From: Pagrus major
Lineage: Eukaryota > Chordata > Actinopteri > Spariformes > Sparidae
Assembly: GCF_040436345.1 (NCBI RefSeq)
Contig: NC_133219.1
Span: 24,402,709 to 24,466,708, forward strand
Direction: 5' to 3'
Length of the DNA: 64,000 nucleotides
Notes under the pieces: model-generated
Databases searched by the model: none
The model's input: only the letters and a program-made list of their open reading frames with translations
What the model was told of the DNA's origin: nothing
In this document: positions 11,562-21,815 of the stretch, in pieces
Layout of the letters: every line of letters begins with the position of its first letter
How positions within the stretch are numbered: position 1 is the first letter of the stretch
Made by a program: the position numbers and the translations under genes

Positions 11562-12589
11562 CTGACCCATCACCTCCCCAGTGTCAAAGAAAGACAATGT
11601 GCCTCTCATTTTATGAGGTCTTCTGTATTTCCTGGAAGTACAAATGTTGTACAGTTAATCTTTTGTTGTTGAAACAATTGAAAATCATCCACCTGTGGGC
11701 ACATCACCCACCTTCAACTGACGATCCAGCAGTTGTATTTCCATTTGTCTTTTTGATCTGCAGCCTTATGTGATCCATTTCCAGATTTGACTTATTGATT
11801 TGTGTTTGCAAGTACACCTTGTACAGTTGTTTCACAGGGAGCTATAGGAACACAAATGACGTTGAATTTCACAGTGCCATGTCTACTTAGTGTCATAGTA
11901 AGTTGTGGGTCAATGCTGAACAACATCTTACTGAGGTAAGCTGTGCTGTGGAGGTTGATGGACCCTCTTCCTCATTGTCATTTCCAGCATTGCTCTGTTA
12001 GAGAGAAAGAAGCTGCAAGTTGCACTGTGGAACAACACTATCATTAACTGAAACCAAAGTTATTTTAAAAAGGTGTAAACCTCAACGGGCCTTTCTGCAT
12101 CTTCCCTTTCTGTGGCGGCAGATAGGGTGTCTTCATCCTCCTCCTGTAATAAAAAGAAATTATTGTGTTATATTCTACCCATCATGACAACTCTGTGGAA
12201 TATTAAGAGTACTTACAACAGCATGGAGGTCTCTTATAACAGAAGGCTCCACGAGACAGATTACACCATCAGTAACTGGTAGAAGAAGATTAGTCAGTTG
12301 ATGATTACCCAGAAATGTGCCCCACCTAATGTACATTTCTTTTCTTTGTTTTTTTTGTTTTTTAACAATAGTGTGCAGGTCCCATCACAATTTTTCAGAC
12401 TCTGAGTCACCTTGAAATAGATTGATATCTGAGAGCAACAGCAGCCAATAACAGAACTGTAGCCTACTGCTACAAGAAAAATCAGTGTGCCAAGTTGTGT
12501 CTATGATGAATGGATGGCCATTACTGAGCTAACAGTAGAAAAAGCATGAATGTAAATATGCCATTCATTTGAATAACTTACCTCTTATG

Positions 12590-13335
12590 TAGGCCCTTGT
12601 GTCCTGGGGCGTGGCTGGCTCTGATGAGCTCCCCCCAGAGATGCCCTCAGCAATAGGTCACCCACTGTTCTGACTGAGGGCATCTCTTCAGCCTCTGTGA
12701 GTGGTGGTGGTGGTGGACCGCCATCTGTTTTGCGGGCCTCAGCCTTTTTTCTGTTGGCTACACTGGAGGTCAAATTTGAACATATCCAGAAAACACAAAT
12801 CTGGAGACATGCATGTACAACAGGCATTTAGGTGTGGCTTTCATTTAGACAATATTAAATACTGGCAGTGATGGGATGGCTGAAGATTTGGCTTTTTCTT
12901 TGTTTAGGGGATTTCCCTAATTACTTAAATATGGCTATCACATGTTGAATGTAGCCACTGAATGCTGTTTAATGAGGGCAGGCTATAACAACACCACAAT
13001 TGCTTGTAATTAAATTATACCTTACGTGTTTGGACTTTATTTTTATATTTCATCTTTAGTTGCTGCCCGTTGCAGTCCGTTTTGTGCCTGTTGGGTTGCA
13101 CCTGTGCGCTCAAACACATATACAGAATATAAATGTTGAATGAGTGGAACACTCAAGACGAAACATTTCTTTTTTTTCTCCAATTAATACTCACGCATTG
13201 ACTCAGTCAGCAATTTTCTGCCACACAAGCTCTCGCTATTTTGCTGCTGCCCCAGTATTGCTTTTTCTTTTGAAAATATGCTCATTTTCTGCATATGCAG
13301 TCATTAATATTTCCAACTCCACTGGGGAGAAGTAG
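12590..13335 (-). pseudogene. Harbinger SANT/Myb-like accessory gene, degenerate
   Basis: Reading the minus strand from about 13335, SYFSPVELEILMTAYAE is followed by an in-frame stop (K-stop-R-E-L). A second block near 13085-13025 reads CNPTGTKRT then, in another frame, LKMKYKN. A third block near 12770-12680 reads ANRKKAEARKT, a GGPPPPPLTEAEE linker and a tail. Family proteins of this kind bind the transposase and carry it to the nucleus and the transposon ends. The multiple stops and frame changes mark it as dead. Orientation is opposite to the transposase, as usual for Harbinger elements. Confidence 0.75.
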
Positions 13336-14228
13336 GAGGATCGAGGCTTTATTCACCTGTTGCCATGGTGGATCATGTTATCTGCGTTCCACTGATGAGG
13401 GCTTTTTATATCCTCATGCACGAGCTTCAGAACAGGTGTTAACAATTAGTTTAACACCTGTTCTGAAACCGAAAACTCTGAGTTTGACAGCTCAGAGTTG
13501 GTCAACCTAGAGTTCAGGTTTTGACTCAGAGTTTGTTAAACTTGCTTCCTGAAACAGGCCCCAGGTATATTAAACCAGGCGAAGAAACCTCAAGACGGGA
13601 AGCGGGAGTGAAAAATAAGTGGCGCTGGGGTTGGATAGAGGAGGCCGGAGCAGATGGAAAGCCTCATGGTAGCTGGCGTCAAAAACTGAAGGAGCCAGGA
13701 GCTTGTTTTTGTGCACCGTGCTCCAGAAAACTAGTGTATGGCAGCAGCGGGAAAAAAGTATTAGCTCGTCATGCTTCAGACCCGGGTCACATAGCGTCAC
13801 ATAGCGTCCGTGCGTGCTCTCTCCCACACATCGACCTTACCGGGAGCGATGGCTACAGGTACCACAGCAACATCTATGACCGACCATGTGTGTGAACAGA
13901 AAATTCGTATGACTGCGTTTATAGCTGAACACAATCTCTCGTTCACAATGGCCCGGCCACTTGTGGAGCTGTGCAAGAAGTTAGCGGAAGACAAAAATGC
14001 GTTGGCTAAATTATCGGTTTCCAACAACCACGCTAGTTACTTAAACACACACGGCCTTGCCCCCGAGTTCAAGAGACAGCTGGCTGAAAAGCTAAAAAAG
14101 GCAACCTTTTCTATGAATGTAAATTTGACAAAATGTTGGCGTCATGGTAGATGATGTTTGGGATATATCAGATTTCTATCTCAGAAACAGAATCTTTGAC
14201 AGCATTTTGAATTTTGATCTCATGTTAA

Positions 14229-14291
14229 AAGATTTTGGCAAATTCGCCCATTGCCATAATGGCAAATGGGCGAATTTTATGGGCGAATCCT
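14229..14291. mobile_element. deleted relic of a TTAA-flanked foldback MITE
   Basis: The short unit is bounded by TTAA on each side (14225-14228 and 14292-14295) and holds a strong palindrome in which AAATTCGCCCATTGCCAT is answered by ATGGCAAATGGGCGAATTT. TTTTGGCAA and CCCATTGCCATAAT also occur at the left end of the 874-bp TTAA element at 31139. I infer a copy with its interior deleted. Confidence 0.55.
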
Positions 14292-14654
14292 TTAACAATT
14301 GGAGTCAGTGCAAGAATGTTAGTTTTTCAGTTATGGAGCAAATCATTGTCAAAAATGCTGCAAATCAACTACAATTTTATAGTAACTGATGATCAAATTT
14401 TCATTTTTTTGGTGAACTGCTCATATTTCATTATTAAAAACCTTGAAATTGTCATTCCAACTTCTTGATGTGATACGTGATTGATACTCTCAAAGTGCAC
14501 CAGATTAATTCATTTAGATTGCAAATGTTCAAAATTTTCTTCCCCGGACCCACCTAGTGGAGCCCAGGCACCTATAACACTACCTCAGGAAAAAAAAAAT
14601 TAATCAATATATTTAAAATATTTTAAGTAGTCCACCAGTTTAGGAAATGACAAT

Positions 14655-15515
14655 GGGCCGGATCTACTAAAGGTTTGTGTGTATTAAAACGTGTGCAAAC
14701 TCCTTGCACACGCAAAAAATTGTACAAACTGATTTACTAACAGTGCGCAAAAAGGGTTGCTTCTGTCAAAGGTGCAAAATAGCGCGTCTGCATCCAGTTA
14801 GTACATTTGCAGCAATGAATATGCAATATGGGGCGTTTACATGCAATTGTCCGTGTTCTGGGTGGAGATATATAAATATATTAATTTAGCACATGCAAAG
14901 TGATTTATCAAACCTGAAAGCAGTTTTGCTAAATAGAAACTGCTTCTATATTTAACACATCTCAAAGGGAGGTGCAAACGGTTTCTATGCATAATTGCGC
15001 ACACATGGCTGCGGTTATTGTTGCAAGAAGGAGACGCCGAAACAATGGAAGCCTGTTTTATTTGCAGACCTTTTATTATACGCCAATTTTTCTTTTGTTC
15101 TTCTTCTGATGTCTTGGTATCTCCTTTTCGCTTCATCCACTGTTCACCTGTTTTTTCCAACAGCATTAACTTTTTCACCGATTTTCTCCCACACGGCGTT
15201 CCTTTGCGAGACCGTCAGATTCCTTTGCTGCAGCTCATTGAAATGTTTATTCACTTCCTCTACCAACACTTCTAATTCCAAAGGGTCGAATTTCACTTTG
15301 CGCGTTCGCTCTCTCAAACTCGCCATGCTGAAAACCATGAAACATGCTAAACCCTCATTTAAATAGGCGTGTCTCCAACACGTTTGCACCTGTTGTCATT
15401 TATGCAATCACTCTTAGTAAATCGCCCGCAAACCGCGGTTCAACCCCACACGCAAATTTCTAGATTGCGCACGCAGATTAGTACAAGCAATTTGGGATCT
15501 TAGTAGATCCGGCCC
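14655..15515. mobile_element. Harbinger-type MITE, ~0.86 kb, with SANT/Myb relic
   Basis: The ends GGGCCGGATCTACTAA and TTAGTAGATCCGGCCC are perfect inverted repeats. AAT flanks both sides (14652-14654 and 15516-15518), a 3-bp target duplication. The minus strand inside encodes the start of a SANT/Myb-like protein but no transposase, so the element is a deletion derivative of a second Harbinger family, distinct from the one at 10056. Confidence 0.85.
15060..15326 (-). pseudogene. SANT/Myb-like Harbinger accessory protein, N-terminal remnant
   Basis: From the ATG at 15326 the minus strand reads MASLRERTRKVKFDPLELEV, then a helix-rich stretch ending AVWEKIGEKVNAVGKN. This matches the regulatory Myb/SANT-like domain used by fish Harbinger elements and their domesticated relatives. 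The frame shifts near 15150; a lysine-rich continuation (WMKRKGDTKTSEEEQKKN) is seen in another frame. It is truncated and has no partner transposase in the element. Confidence 0.65.
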
Positions 15516-15699
15516 AATGTGTGTTGTCAGAGGGACTTTCACATTCACCTGCCCAGGTCCACTATGACTAACTATAGCTTGAGTTTCTACAGGCTGAACT
15601 GGCATCCTCCCTCTGACTTCAGAAGCTGTGCTGAGTCACTGCACCAGAAGTAGTTCCAGCTCATTAAACAAACATGATACAAGGTCATAAGTAGGCTTT

Positions 15700-15880
15700 A
15701 GGGGTGTTGGTAGGCAGATTTTGTAACTCTAGACAGAGCCAGGCTAGCGGTTTTGCCCTGCTTTCAGTCTTTATGCTAAGCTAGGCTAACAGCATCCTGG
15801 CTCAAGCTCAGTGCTTGACATTGGCACTCGCATTCATCTCATCCTGGGAAAGAAAGTGTCAACATGTTTATCTCCAAATA
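15700..15880 (+). repeat. degenerate fish interspersed repeat (second copy)
   Basis: CAGAGCCAGGCTAGCGGTTT, TTCAGTCTTTATGCTAAGCT and a CATTCATCTCATC block align with the repeat at 7827-7990. The copy is better preserved in its first half. Confidence 0.65.
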
Positions 15881-16308
15881 AGTTGTACTACTATTTTAAT
15901 GTTATTAAAATGTATTTGAAAGCATATGTCTGCACGTCTCCAAAATGGGTCAATGGACCATCACAGCCATTTACAGTATATAACCTGTGCAAACACAAAC
16001 ACATTGTTTTTTGCTGAAATTGGAATATCAAGACAGATTTTTAGAATAACAATACAACTAAATTCAGCTGTTACTGCATCTTCTGTATGAAGTCAAACAC
16101 AAGCTGCGGTTGTCAAAAACATAATTTGCATCTTTATTTATGCATCAAATTCAACAACATATTATTTTCAGCAGGACCAAGATTTGTGTTCAAAACCCCA
16201 AAAACTATTTCCTGATCATTTATTTTACTATCATTTGGGAAATCAATAACTACATGTGGATTGGAATAAAATAGAAAGTGCTGCGAGAAATAGAACAGCA
16301 AATATTAA

Positions 16309-16314
16309 TTTATT
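16309..16314 (-). terminator. pth2 polyadenylation signal
   Basis: AATAAA on the minus strand (TTTATT on +) lies 60 bp beyond the pth2 stop codon. It gives a short 3' untranslated region typical of small peptide-hormone genes. Confidence 0.75.
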
Positions 16315-16374
16315 TTGATGTCTACACTATATTCATGTCTCCAGCTGAGCACAGTCACCCAAAGAACAGTATCA

Positions 16375-19300
16375 TCAAGAATTAACCACCAGAAGTTTCT
16401 GCATGTAGGAGTTGAGCCACTTCTGTCTTTCCATGGAGGTGAGGAGTTTACTCTTCTCTCTGAAGGCAGCATCATCAGCCACCACCATGTTCCTCTTCAC
16501 CATGCCACCACCCTGAGACAACCATTCAGCAGGCCACGCCCTCTCCATGCTAGAGATACACAGACCAAGACCTCAGATCCGTGACTAGAAACAATCCACT
16601 TCAACAGTAATACATAATTTTGAATACTTTAAATCATTTTGTAATGTATTTCTTTGAACTGCATCTGAGTTGAAAAAAATCATGAACATGGAAAATGTAG
16701 TCTTTAAGATGCACTGCTTGGTAAATCTCCATTAGCACCCAGACTTCCCACAAGGCTAACAGTTTAAAAGAACAGTTTGACATGTAGGAAAATATGTATA
16801 GTGGCTTTCTTTAATATGTTGTTCATGTTTTCAATTTGTAATTCTTAAATATGCAGCTGCAGCCCGTTAGCCTAGCCTTGGTTAGCATAAAGACTTAAAA
16901 CAGCTAGCCCAGCTCTGTCCTTAAATTAAAAAAAATCCACCCTCGCCGAGAAAGAGTATTAGAGTTATAGATAAACAAGATATAATGTGTTAAGTACCAA
17001 ACTTAAAAAAGGATTTTGTTACCTTTGGCTGAGCATGGCTAGCTGTTTGTAATACCTCCAGTCTTTATGCTAAGCTAACTGTTGCTGGGCTGTAGTATGG
17101 GGACAGAATACTGACATAAACCGCGTGCGAGCAATGCGTGCAAATTGGATCCGCGCACGCGTAAATCAAACATCCGTGCGCACATTTTTTTCCCCTAGCG
17201 CTTTCAAAGCACTCGCGAGCTATTTTGTATCCTGCATCTCTGCCCCCTCCAGCAATATTGTAGCCTGCGAGGAGAAAAACAGCTCGAGCGTGCGCAGAGT
17301 CCGCTCGCAATACTTTCCCCTGCTCGTGCGAGTGCAGACTGCGCGCTCGCGAATCTCTCCTCTCCTCGCTCGGAAAAGTTTCCCCTGCTCGCACGCGAGT
17401 GATTTTTTTTAGTGGGCGTTTTTTGTCAGCAAGGGGGCGGGCCTGGGGGGCATGCCAATCACCATTGTATCCCGAATATAATTGGTTGAGCGAATTCGCC
17501 AAGTGGACAGCAAGGTAAGGCAACACCACTAGGACAAATGGGACAAACCACACGGCCCTGAATGCCTGAATGACATGTATTGTGATTTGGTGTCTTGACT
17601 TGAATGTTTGCAAAATGTCACACAGAGCAATGAACTTCAATATGTTTGTCTGAGTGCTGTCTTTTCTTTCCTCTATCGTTGACATTAATCTGATAAAATG
17701 CTGATCATTTTTTGGAACTTGGGTCCTGTTGCACACAGACTGTACATTTTTTATTTTGGTAAAACTGTTTTGTTCATATTCTAGATCTACTTCTTTCTCC
17801 CTGAAAATTATAAACGTAATATTAAAAAAAAAAATTTCTGCAAGTTCTTGTGAATTTACAAACCTCTCAAAGCCCACGATCGCCCGTCTGAGCAGTTGGC
17901 TTCATTCCTTCTCTGAGACCCGACCCGATCCGATCCGCAGCTGTTGAAGCCTGGACCCGTGTGTCTGACTTCAGTAGTCACAATGGTCAGACACACCTGG
18001 ATTAATCAATTTGACCAATAATGTAAGACAGGAAATAAAGGAGCTGGCTTAAGTTGAGGAAGTAGTGGAGCTGTGCATAAGGACTGCGGCAAAAAAAAGA
18101 AAAGAAGAAGAAGCTGAAGTCCGTGGTCCAACCTGACCCGAGGTTATTAATGTTTTCGATCCGAACCCAGCATGTCCGGACAGTGTTGTTCGAGCCTGAC
18201 CATTGAGAGCTCGGACTGACCCAAGGAAAGAGCTGGAGCCTGTGTGGCTACAGTCTGTGGCCAGAGCAACACATTTATTTAGAAGTTTAATCACTAGTTA
18301 ACTTAAAATGAATGTGTGCTCCAGATCCAGCTCTTTCCCTCTATTACTCTTTTAAACAGTAAGAATGAATTGATTATATTGTATTTTTTCCATCTTTGCT
18401 GAGCATAAGATTTGTTCAGAATTAAATAAAAGCCTCTCCCATATAGATATATATATATATATAGCCTGTCTCAAATATAGGCTAGCAGCTGGAGAAATAG
18501 CCTACTATATTGACACACATCTGCATCTGGACATAGGCCTATGTGCTGCTCTCATATCGAGATATTATTAACTATAGGCCTTTCTTTCTTTTTTTTTTCT
18601 TTTTTTTTCAAATAATTTTTTAATATTACGTTTATAATTTTCAGGGAGAAAGAAGTAGATCTAGAATATGAACAAAACAGTTTTACCAAAATAAAAAATG
18701 TACAGTCTGTGTGCAACAGGACCCAAGTTCCAAAAAATGTTCAGCGTTTTATCAGATTAATGTCAACGATGGAGGAAAGAAAAGACAGCACTCAGACAAA
18801 CATATTGAAGTTCATTGCTCTGTGTGACATTTTGCAAACATTCAAGTCAAGACACCAAATCACAATACATGTCATTCAGGCATTCAGGGCTGTGTGGTTT
18901 GTCCCGTTTGTCCTAGTGGTGTTGCCTTACCTTGCTGTCCACTTGGCGAATTCGCTCAACCAATTATATTCGGGATACAATGGTGATTGGCATGCCCCCC
19001 AGGCCCGCCCCCTTGCTGACAAAAAACGCCCACTAAAAAAAATCACTCGCGTGCGAGCAGGGGAAACTTTTCCAAGCGAGGAGAGGAGAGATTTGCGAGC
19101 GCGCAGTCTGCACTCGCGCGAGCAGGGGTAAGTATTGCGAGCGGACTCTGCGCACACTCGAGCTGTTTTTCTCCTCGCAGGCTATAATATTGCTCGAGGG
19201 GGCAGAGATGCAGGATACAAAATAGCTCGCGAGTGCTTTTAAAGCGCTCGGAAAAAAAAAAATGCGCGCGCGGATGTTTGATTTGCGCGCGCGCAAGTCT

Positions 19301-20612
19301 CATTGCTCGCGCGCGGTTTATGTCAGTATTCTATCCCCATATGTAGCTTCGTATTTAGTGCACAGATTTTAGAATAATTTAATCTCAAAAAGAAAGCACC
19401 TTTTTTTCCCCCAAAAGTGAAACTATTTGTTTGAAGAACCACTCACCCAAATCACAAAAATACATATTTTCTCATTTACGCACAGTGTGGTGGTTCCCAA
19501 CCTGTGTAGGGCTGCAGCTAATAATTATTTTCATTATTAATTATTTTCACAATTCATTGTTTACTATCATACATGACAAAGAAAAGCAGCAAATTGATAT
19601 AATTCTGAAGCTGGAACCAGCAATTTTATTTTTTAAAATTTTTTTTTAACATTTTTGCTTGAAAAGTGACTAAAATGATTAATCGATTATCAAAAAAAAA
19701 CAACAGCTTGCAAATCCTTACTTTTTTCTTGGGAAATACTTAATAGTTTTACCTATCTAGGCCACTGAAAGTATTTATAGGAAGTGATATTAGACAAGAT
19801 AATCCATTTTTGGGTAAACTTCTCACATTAAAGTTGTGTGTAAAGTGTCATTGTCAGAACCATGATTTATTTATATAAATGATCAAAAGTAATGCAGCAG
19901 ATACCCTGTTCTTTTGGTAGGGTTTCCCCTACCATAAGAAGGTTTAGGTGCAGTACCAATGCCGTTTTGGCCACCACCAAAGCCAAATAAATGTAAAATC
20001 GATGTGGAGAGCATCAAAACTAACTAAATTACTTTTTCCAGATTTAATGGTTGTGGTTAGTCGCCTGTGGACTTTTTTTTTAGTTTTTTCATTTAGCTTT
20101 TTGTTTTTATTTGTTTATTTATTATCTGTGCTAGCTTTTCCAACTTATGTACACAAATATAATAATGGTCCATAATTATGTAAAATTGCATATTTTTATA
20201 TTAAAAAATGTAAAATTGTCTTTGGGGAGGATCTCCAAACCCCCCACCAAACACCTGCACCCAAGTCCTCCACAAACCAAAAGGAAAACACTTTTGGGTG
20301 TGTTAAAATCTATACATACATAAAACCCATACGCACACTCCACAACACACAAATCATTTTTTGCGCTTTAAATTATTATTACTGTCAATAAAAGTTCACC
20401 TTATCCTCTTGCACCTTATGTTCCACTTACCTTACCATACCTCGGCATTTATTTTATTTACCTCAGTATTTTATTTTATCTTATTTTATAACCACTTAAG
20501 CATTTTATTGTATATAGTATTTTATTGTTTTTTGTATATTGTATATAGTACTTCAGTGTTTCTATATTTGCCCTTGTATTTTGACTGTATTTGTACTTGA
20601 ATGTATCCGCTA

Positions 20613-20652
<40 letters not shown>

Positions 20653-21815
20653 ACATAAAGACTTTGATATTGCAAATGTCAGCGAGGGACAAGTTTTAAC
20701 ACATTAGAGTCACTGAATGTAGGGAAGTCTTGTGTCCTTTTTTTTTAACAGCCATGTTACACCTGTTGTTCAATTTGATTACAATTTCATAATAGTAATT
20801 TCTAGGGATGCATGATATGGATTTTTTTAGCGGATATGATTACCGATAATTACCTGACTCTCATGGCCGATACTGATAAAATAACCAATAATAGAAACCA
20901 ACATTTTTATATTTTTCATACACACCTGAGTGTAAGAAAGGTTAAGATGTAGTGAGCAAAGATGGTTTATTTGATATTTCATAGCTGTGATAAAATTGTA
21001 TGAATAAAGTTGAAGATTTTTTCGCTTGTGTTGTTTTGACAACATGGTTACATTGCGTGGCTCTACACAGGTGCAGCAGTTCGTCGTTATGAGTGTGACA
21101 ACAGCGTGTTTGTTGTTGTTCTTCTCTGTGTGTATTGGCTGCTCACAAAACAACTGTAAAGGTACCACCTACTGTTTGTAGATGCTGCACCTGTGAAGAC
21201 AACAAAAGCAATTTGGCTTTGTAGTATCGGCTGGATTTATTGGCTGTAATTTCTTTAATTACCATTAACCGATAATGTACATTTTCCATTATTGGGCAGA
21301 TAATTTATCTGTCCAATACATCCCTAGAATTTTCCCTCACTATGCAGTTACCTCGCCTCTGTCCTGTCTGGGGCAAACAGCCACGCCTCCCTCATCAGTC
21401 CTGCCCTGCTATCAACTGCTGCTCTGAGACTGGGGGCTGACATCATTTGAATGCTCCAATCACGGAGAGAGATGGAGGGGAAGAGGACCTCCCAGTCGTC
21501 TTGTTTAGCTTCAGCCGAATCATGAGGATTTCTGGAATCAGATAAGATTAAACTTAATGATTCTTTGGGGAACATATTTGATCCAAGTCCAACATATTAC
21601 AACGAAAATAAAGTTATTTGAGGTACTAGTAAGTTCATTCGTCTGGCAGTTATTCAGTCCAAACCATTAACAGTCAGTCTGCTGCCTTGATGAGATTAAA
21701 TAAGAAACCACCTGAGATGTAGTTGTGGCTGAGGGAAGCCAGATGTCACCATGGTCATACCCAGAATGCAAAGAAACAGGAGGGACACTCGGGGGAGAGA
21801 AGGCACCTCAGACAT
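16375..21815 (-). CDS. pth2: parathyroid hormone 2 / tuberoinfundibular peptide (TIP39) precursor, 3 coding exons
   Basis: The secreted neuropeptide precursor is processed to a TIP39-like ligand of the PTH2 receptor, acting in the brain (family knowledge). Coding exons on the minus strand are 21815-21712, 21531-21352 and 16549-16375. Both junctions are phase 2 and the total is 152 aa. Exon 1 encodes a signal peptide (MSEVPSLPRV, then hydrophobic LLFLCILG, residues ~1-26). Exon 2 encodes the propeptide, including DDWEVLFPS and a MREAWLFAPD stretch. Exon 3 has the dibasic KR site (residues 113-114) followed by the mature 38 residues: NMVVADDAAFREKSKLL, then MERQKWLNSYMQKLLVVNS. The ADDAAFRE and WLNSYM cores are diagnostic for TIP39 against PTH and PTHrP. 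Intron 2 (4.8 kb) is swollen by transposons. A non-coding 5' exon may lie further upstream (an AG precedes the start by 3 nt). Confidence 0.93.
16855..17095 (-). repeat. interspersed repeat related to the 7827 and 15700 copies
   Basis: GTTAGCATAAAGACTT near 16882 and CTCCAGTCTTTATGCTAAGC near 17058 are inverted relative to each other, so both ends of a repeat with inverted termini may be present. The 2.2 kb inverted-repeat element beginning at 17096 is inserted in or next to it. Confidence 0.5.
17096..19341. mobile_element. 2.2 kb element with ~735-bp inverted arms (intron 2 of pth2)
   Basis: The left arm (~17096-17835) is repeated as its reverse complement at ~18610-19341 with only scattered differences. 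The ends read TATGGGGACAGAATACTGAC and the inverse GTCAGTATTCTATCCCCATA. TGTAG flanks both sides (17091-17095 and 19342-19346), a likely 5-bp target duplication. Outer arms are rich in GCGAG/CTCGC; inner arms are AT-rich. The ~770-bp loop (17836-18609) contains a piece of the 31139 TTAA-element palindrome (GACACACCTGGATTAATC then GTAAGACAGGAAATAAAGGAG). Open frames run through both arms, on the minus strand at left and plus at right, because the arms are inverted copies. I recognise no protein domain in them. Confidence 0.8.
18441..18463. repeat. (TA)n microsatellite
   Basis: A short AT dinucleotide run lies in the loop of the inverted-repeat element. Confidence 0.8.
19347..20802. other. AT-rich pth2 intron sequence, no gene seen
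   Basis: Apart from the CTAT microsatellite at 20611-20653, nothing with protein or repeat-end character was recognised. Homopolymer T and TTTTATT tracts produce the long open frames seen here. Confidence 0.55.
20611..20653. repeat. (CTAT)n microsatellite
   Basis: About ten uninterrupted CTAT units lie within pth2 intron 2. Confidence 0.95.
20803..21326. mobile_element. hAT-type MITE beside the pth2 exon 2 splice donor
   Basis: The ends TAGGGATGCATGATATGGAT and TCCAATACATCCCTA are imperfect inverted repeats. GATAATTACC/GGTAAT-like and CGATAAT subterminal blocks repeat inside. The flanking octamers GTAATTTC (20795-20802) and GAATTTTC (21327-21334) agree at six of eight positions and could be an aged 8-bp duplication. 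No transposase is present. The right flank lies only 16 bp from the minus-strand donor at 21350-21351. Confidence 0.7.

Larger units (their letters stand above)
10056..13561. mobile_element. 3.5 kb PIF/Harbinger transposon with CAG target duplication
   Basis: The left end GGGCCCGTTTCAGAAAGCAG is mirrored by the right end CTGCTTCCTGAAACAGGCCC-like sequence (13543-13561). Both ends have subterminal blocks of repeated ACTCTGAGTT motifs in inverted orientation. A 3-bp direct repeat, CAG, flanks it (10053-10055 and 13562-13564); 3-bp duplications are characteristic of PIF/Harbinger. It carries the two convergent genes expected of the superfamily, a DDE transposase on + and a SANT/Myb-like gene on -, both broken. 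It inserted into the zinc-finger/hAT-like frame. Confidence 0.9.
10045..14126 (+). pseudogene. N-terminal part of a zinc-finger/hAT-like multicopy protein, split by a Harbinger transposon
   Basis: The first 11 nt of the frame (10045-10055, ATG GAT GCC AG) continue in phase at 13565 once the Harbinger insertion and one copy of its CAG target are set aside. The frame then reads through KNKWRWGWIEEAG and a BED-like finger with CFCAPC and a paired-histidine region (H-A-S-D-P-G-H). A 10-bp tandem duplication (ACATAGCGTC twice, about 13788-13807) shifts the frame. It resumes from about 13810 with CEQKIRMTAFIAEHN, then PLVELCKKLAEDK and ends near FSMNVN, where homology to this family stops. I recognise the pattern from multicopy fish hAT-like/zinc-finger proteins, but the exact family name is uncertain. 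The copy is clearly inactive. Confidence 0.6.

Noticed and set aside
16315..16584. 89-aa plus-strand frame
   Set aside because: It is the antisense shadow of pth2 exon 3.
17065..17877. 270-aa minus-strand open frame as a host gene
   Set aside because: It lies within one arm of an inverted-repeat element, has no recognisable domain, and the other arm encodes the mirror copy. It is kept only as an observation on the element.
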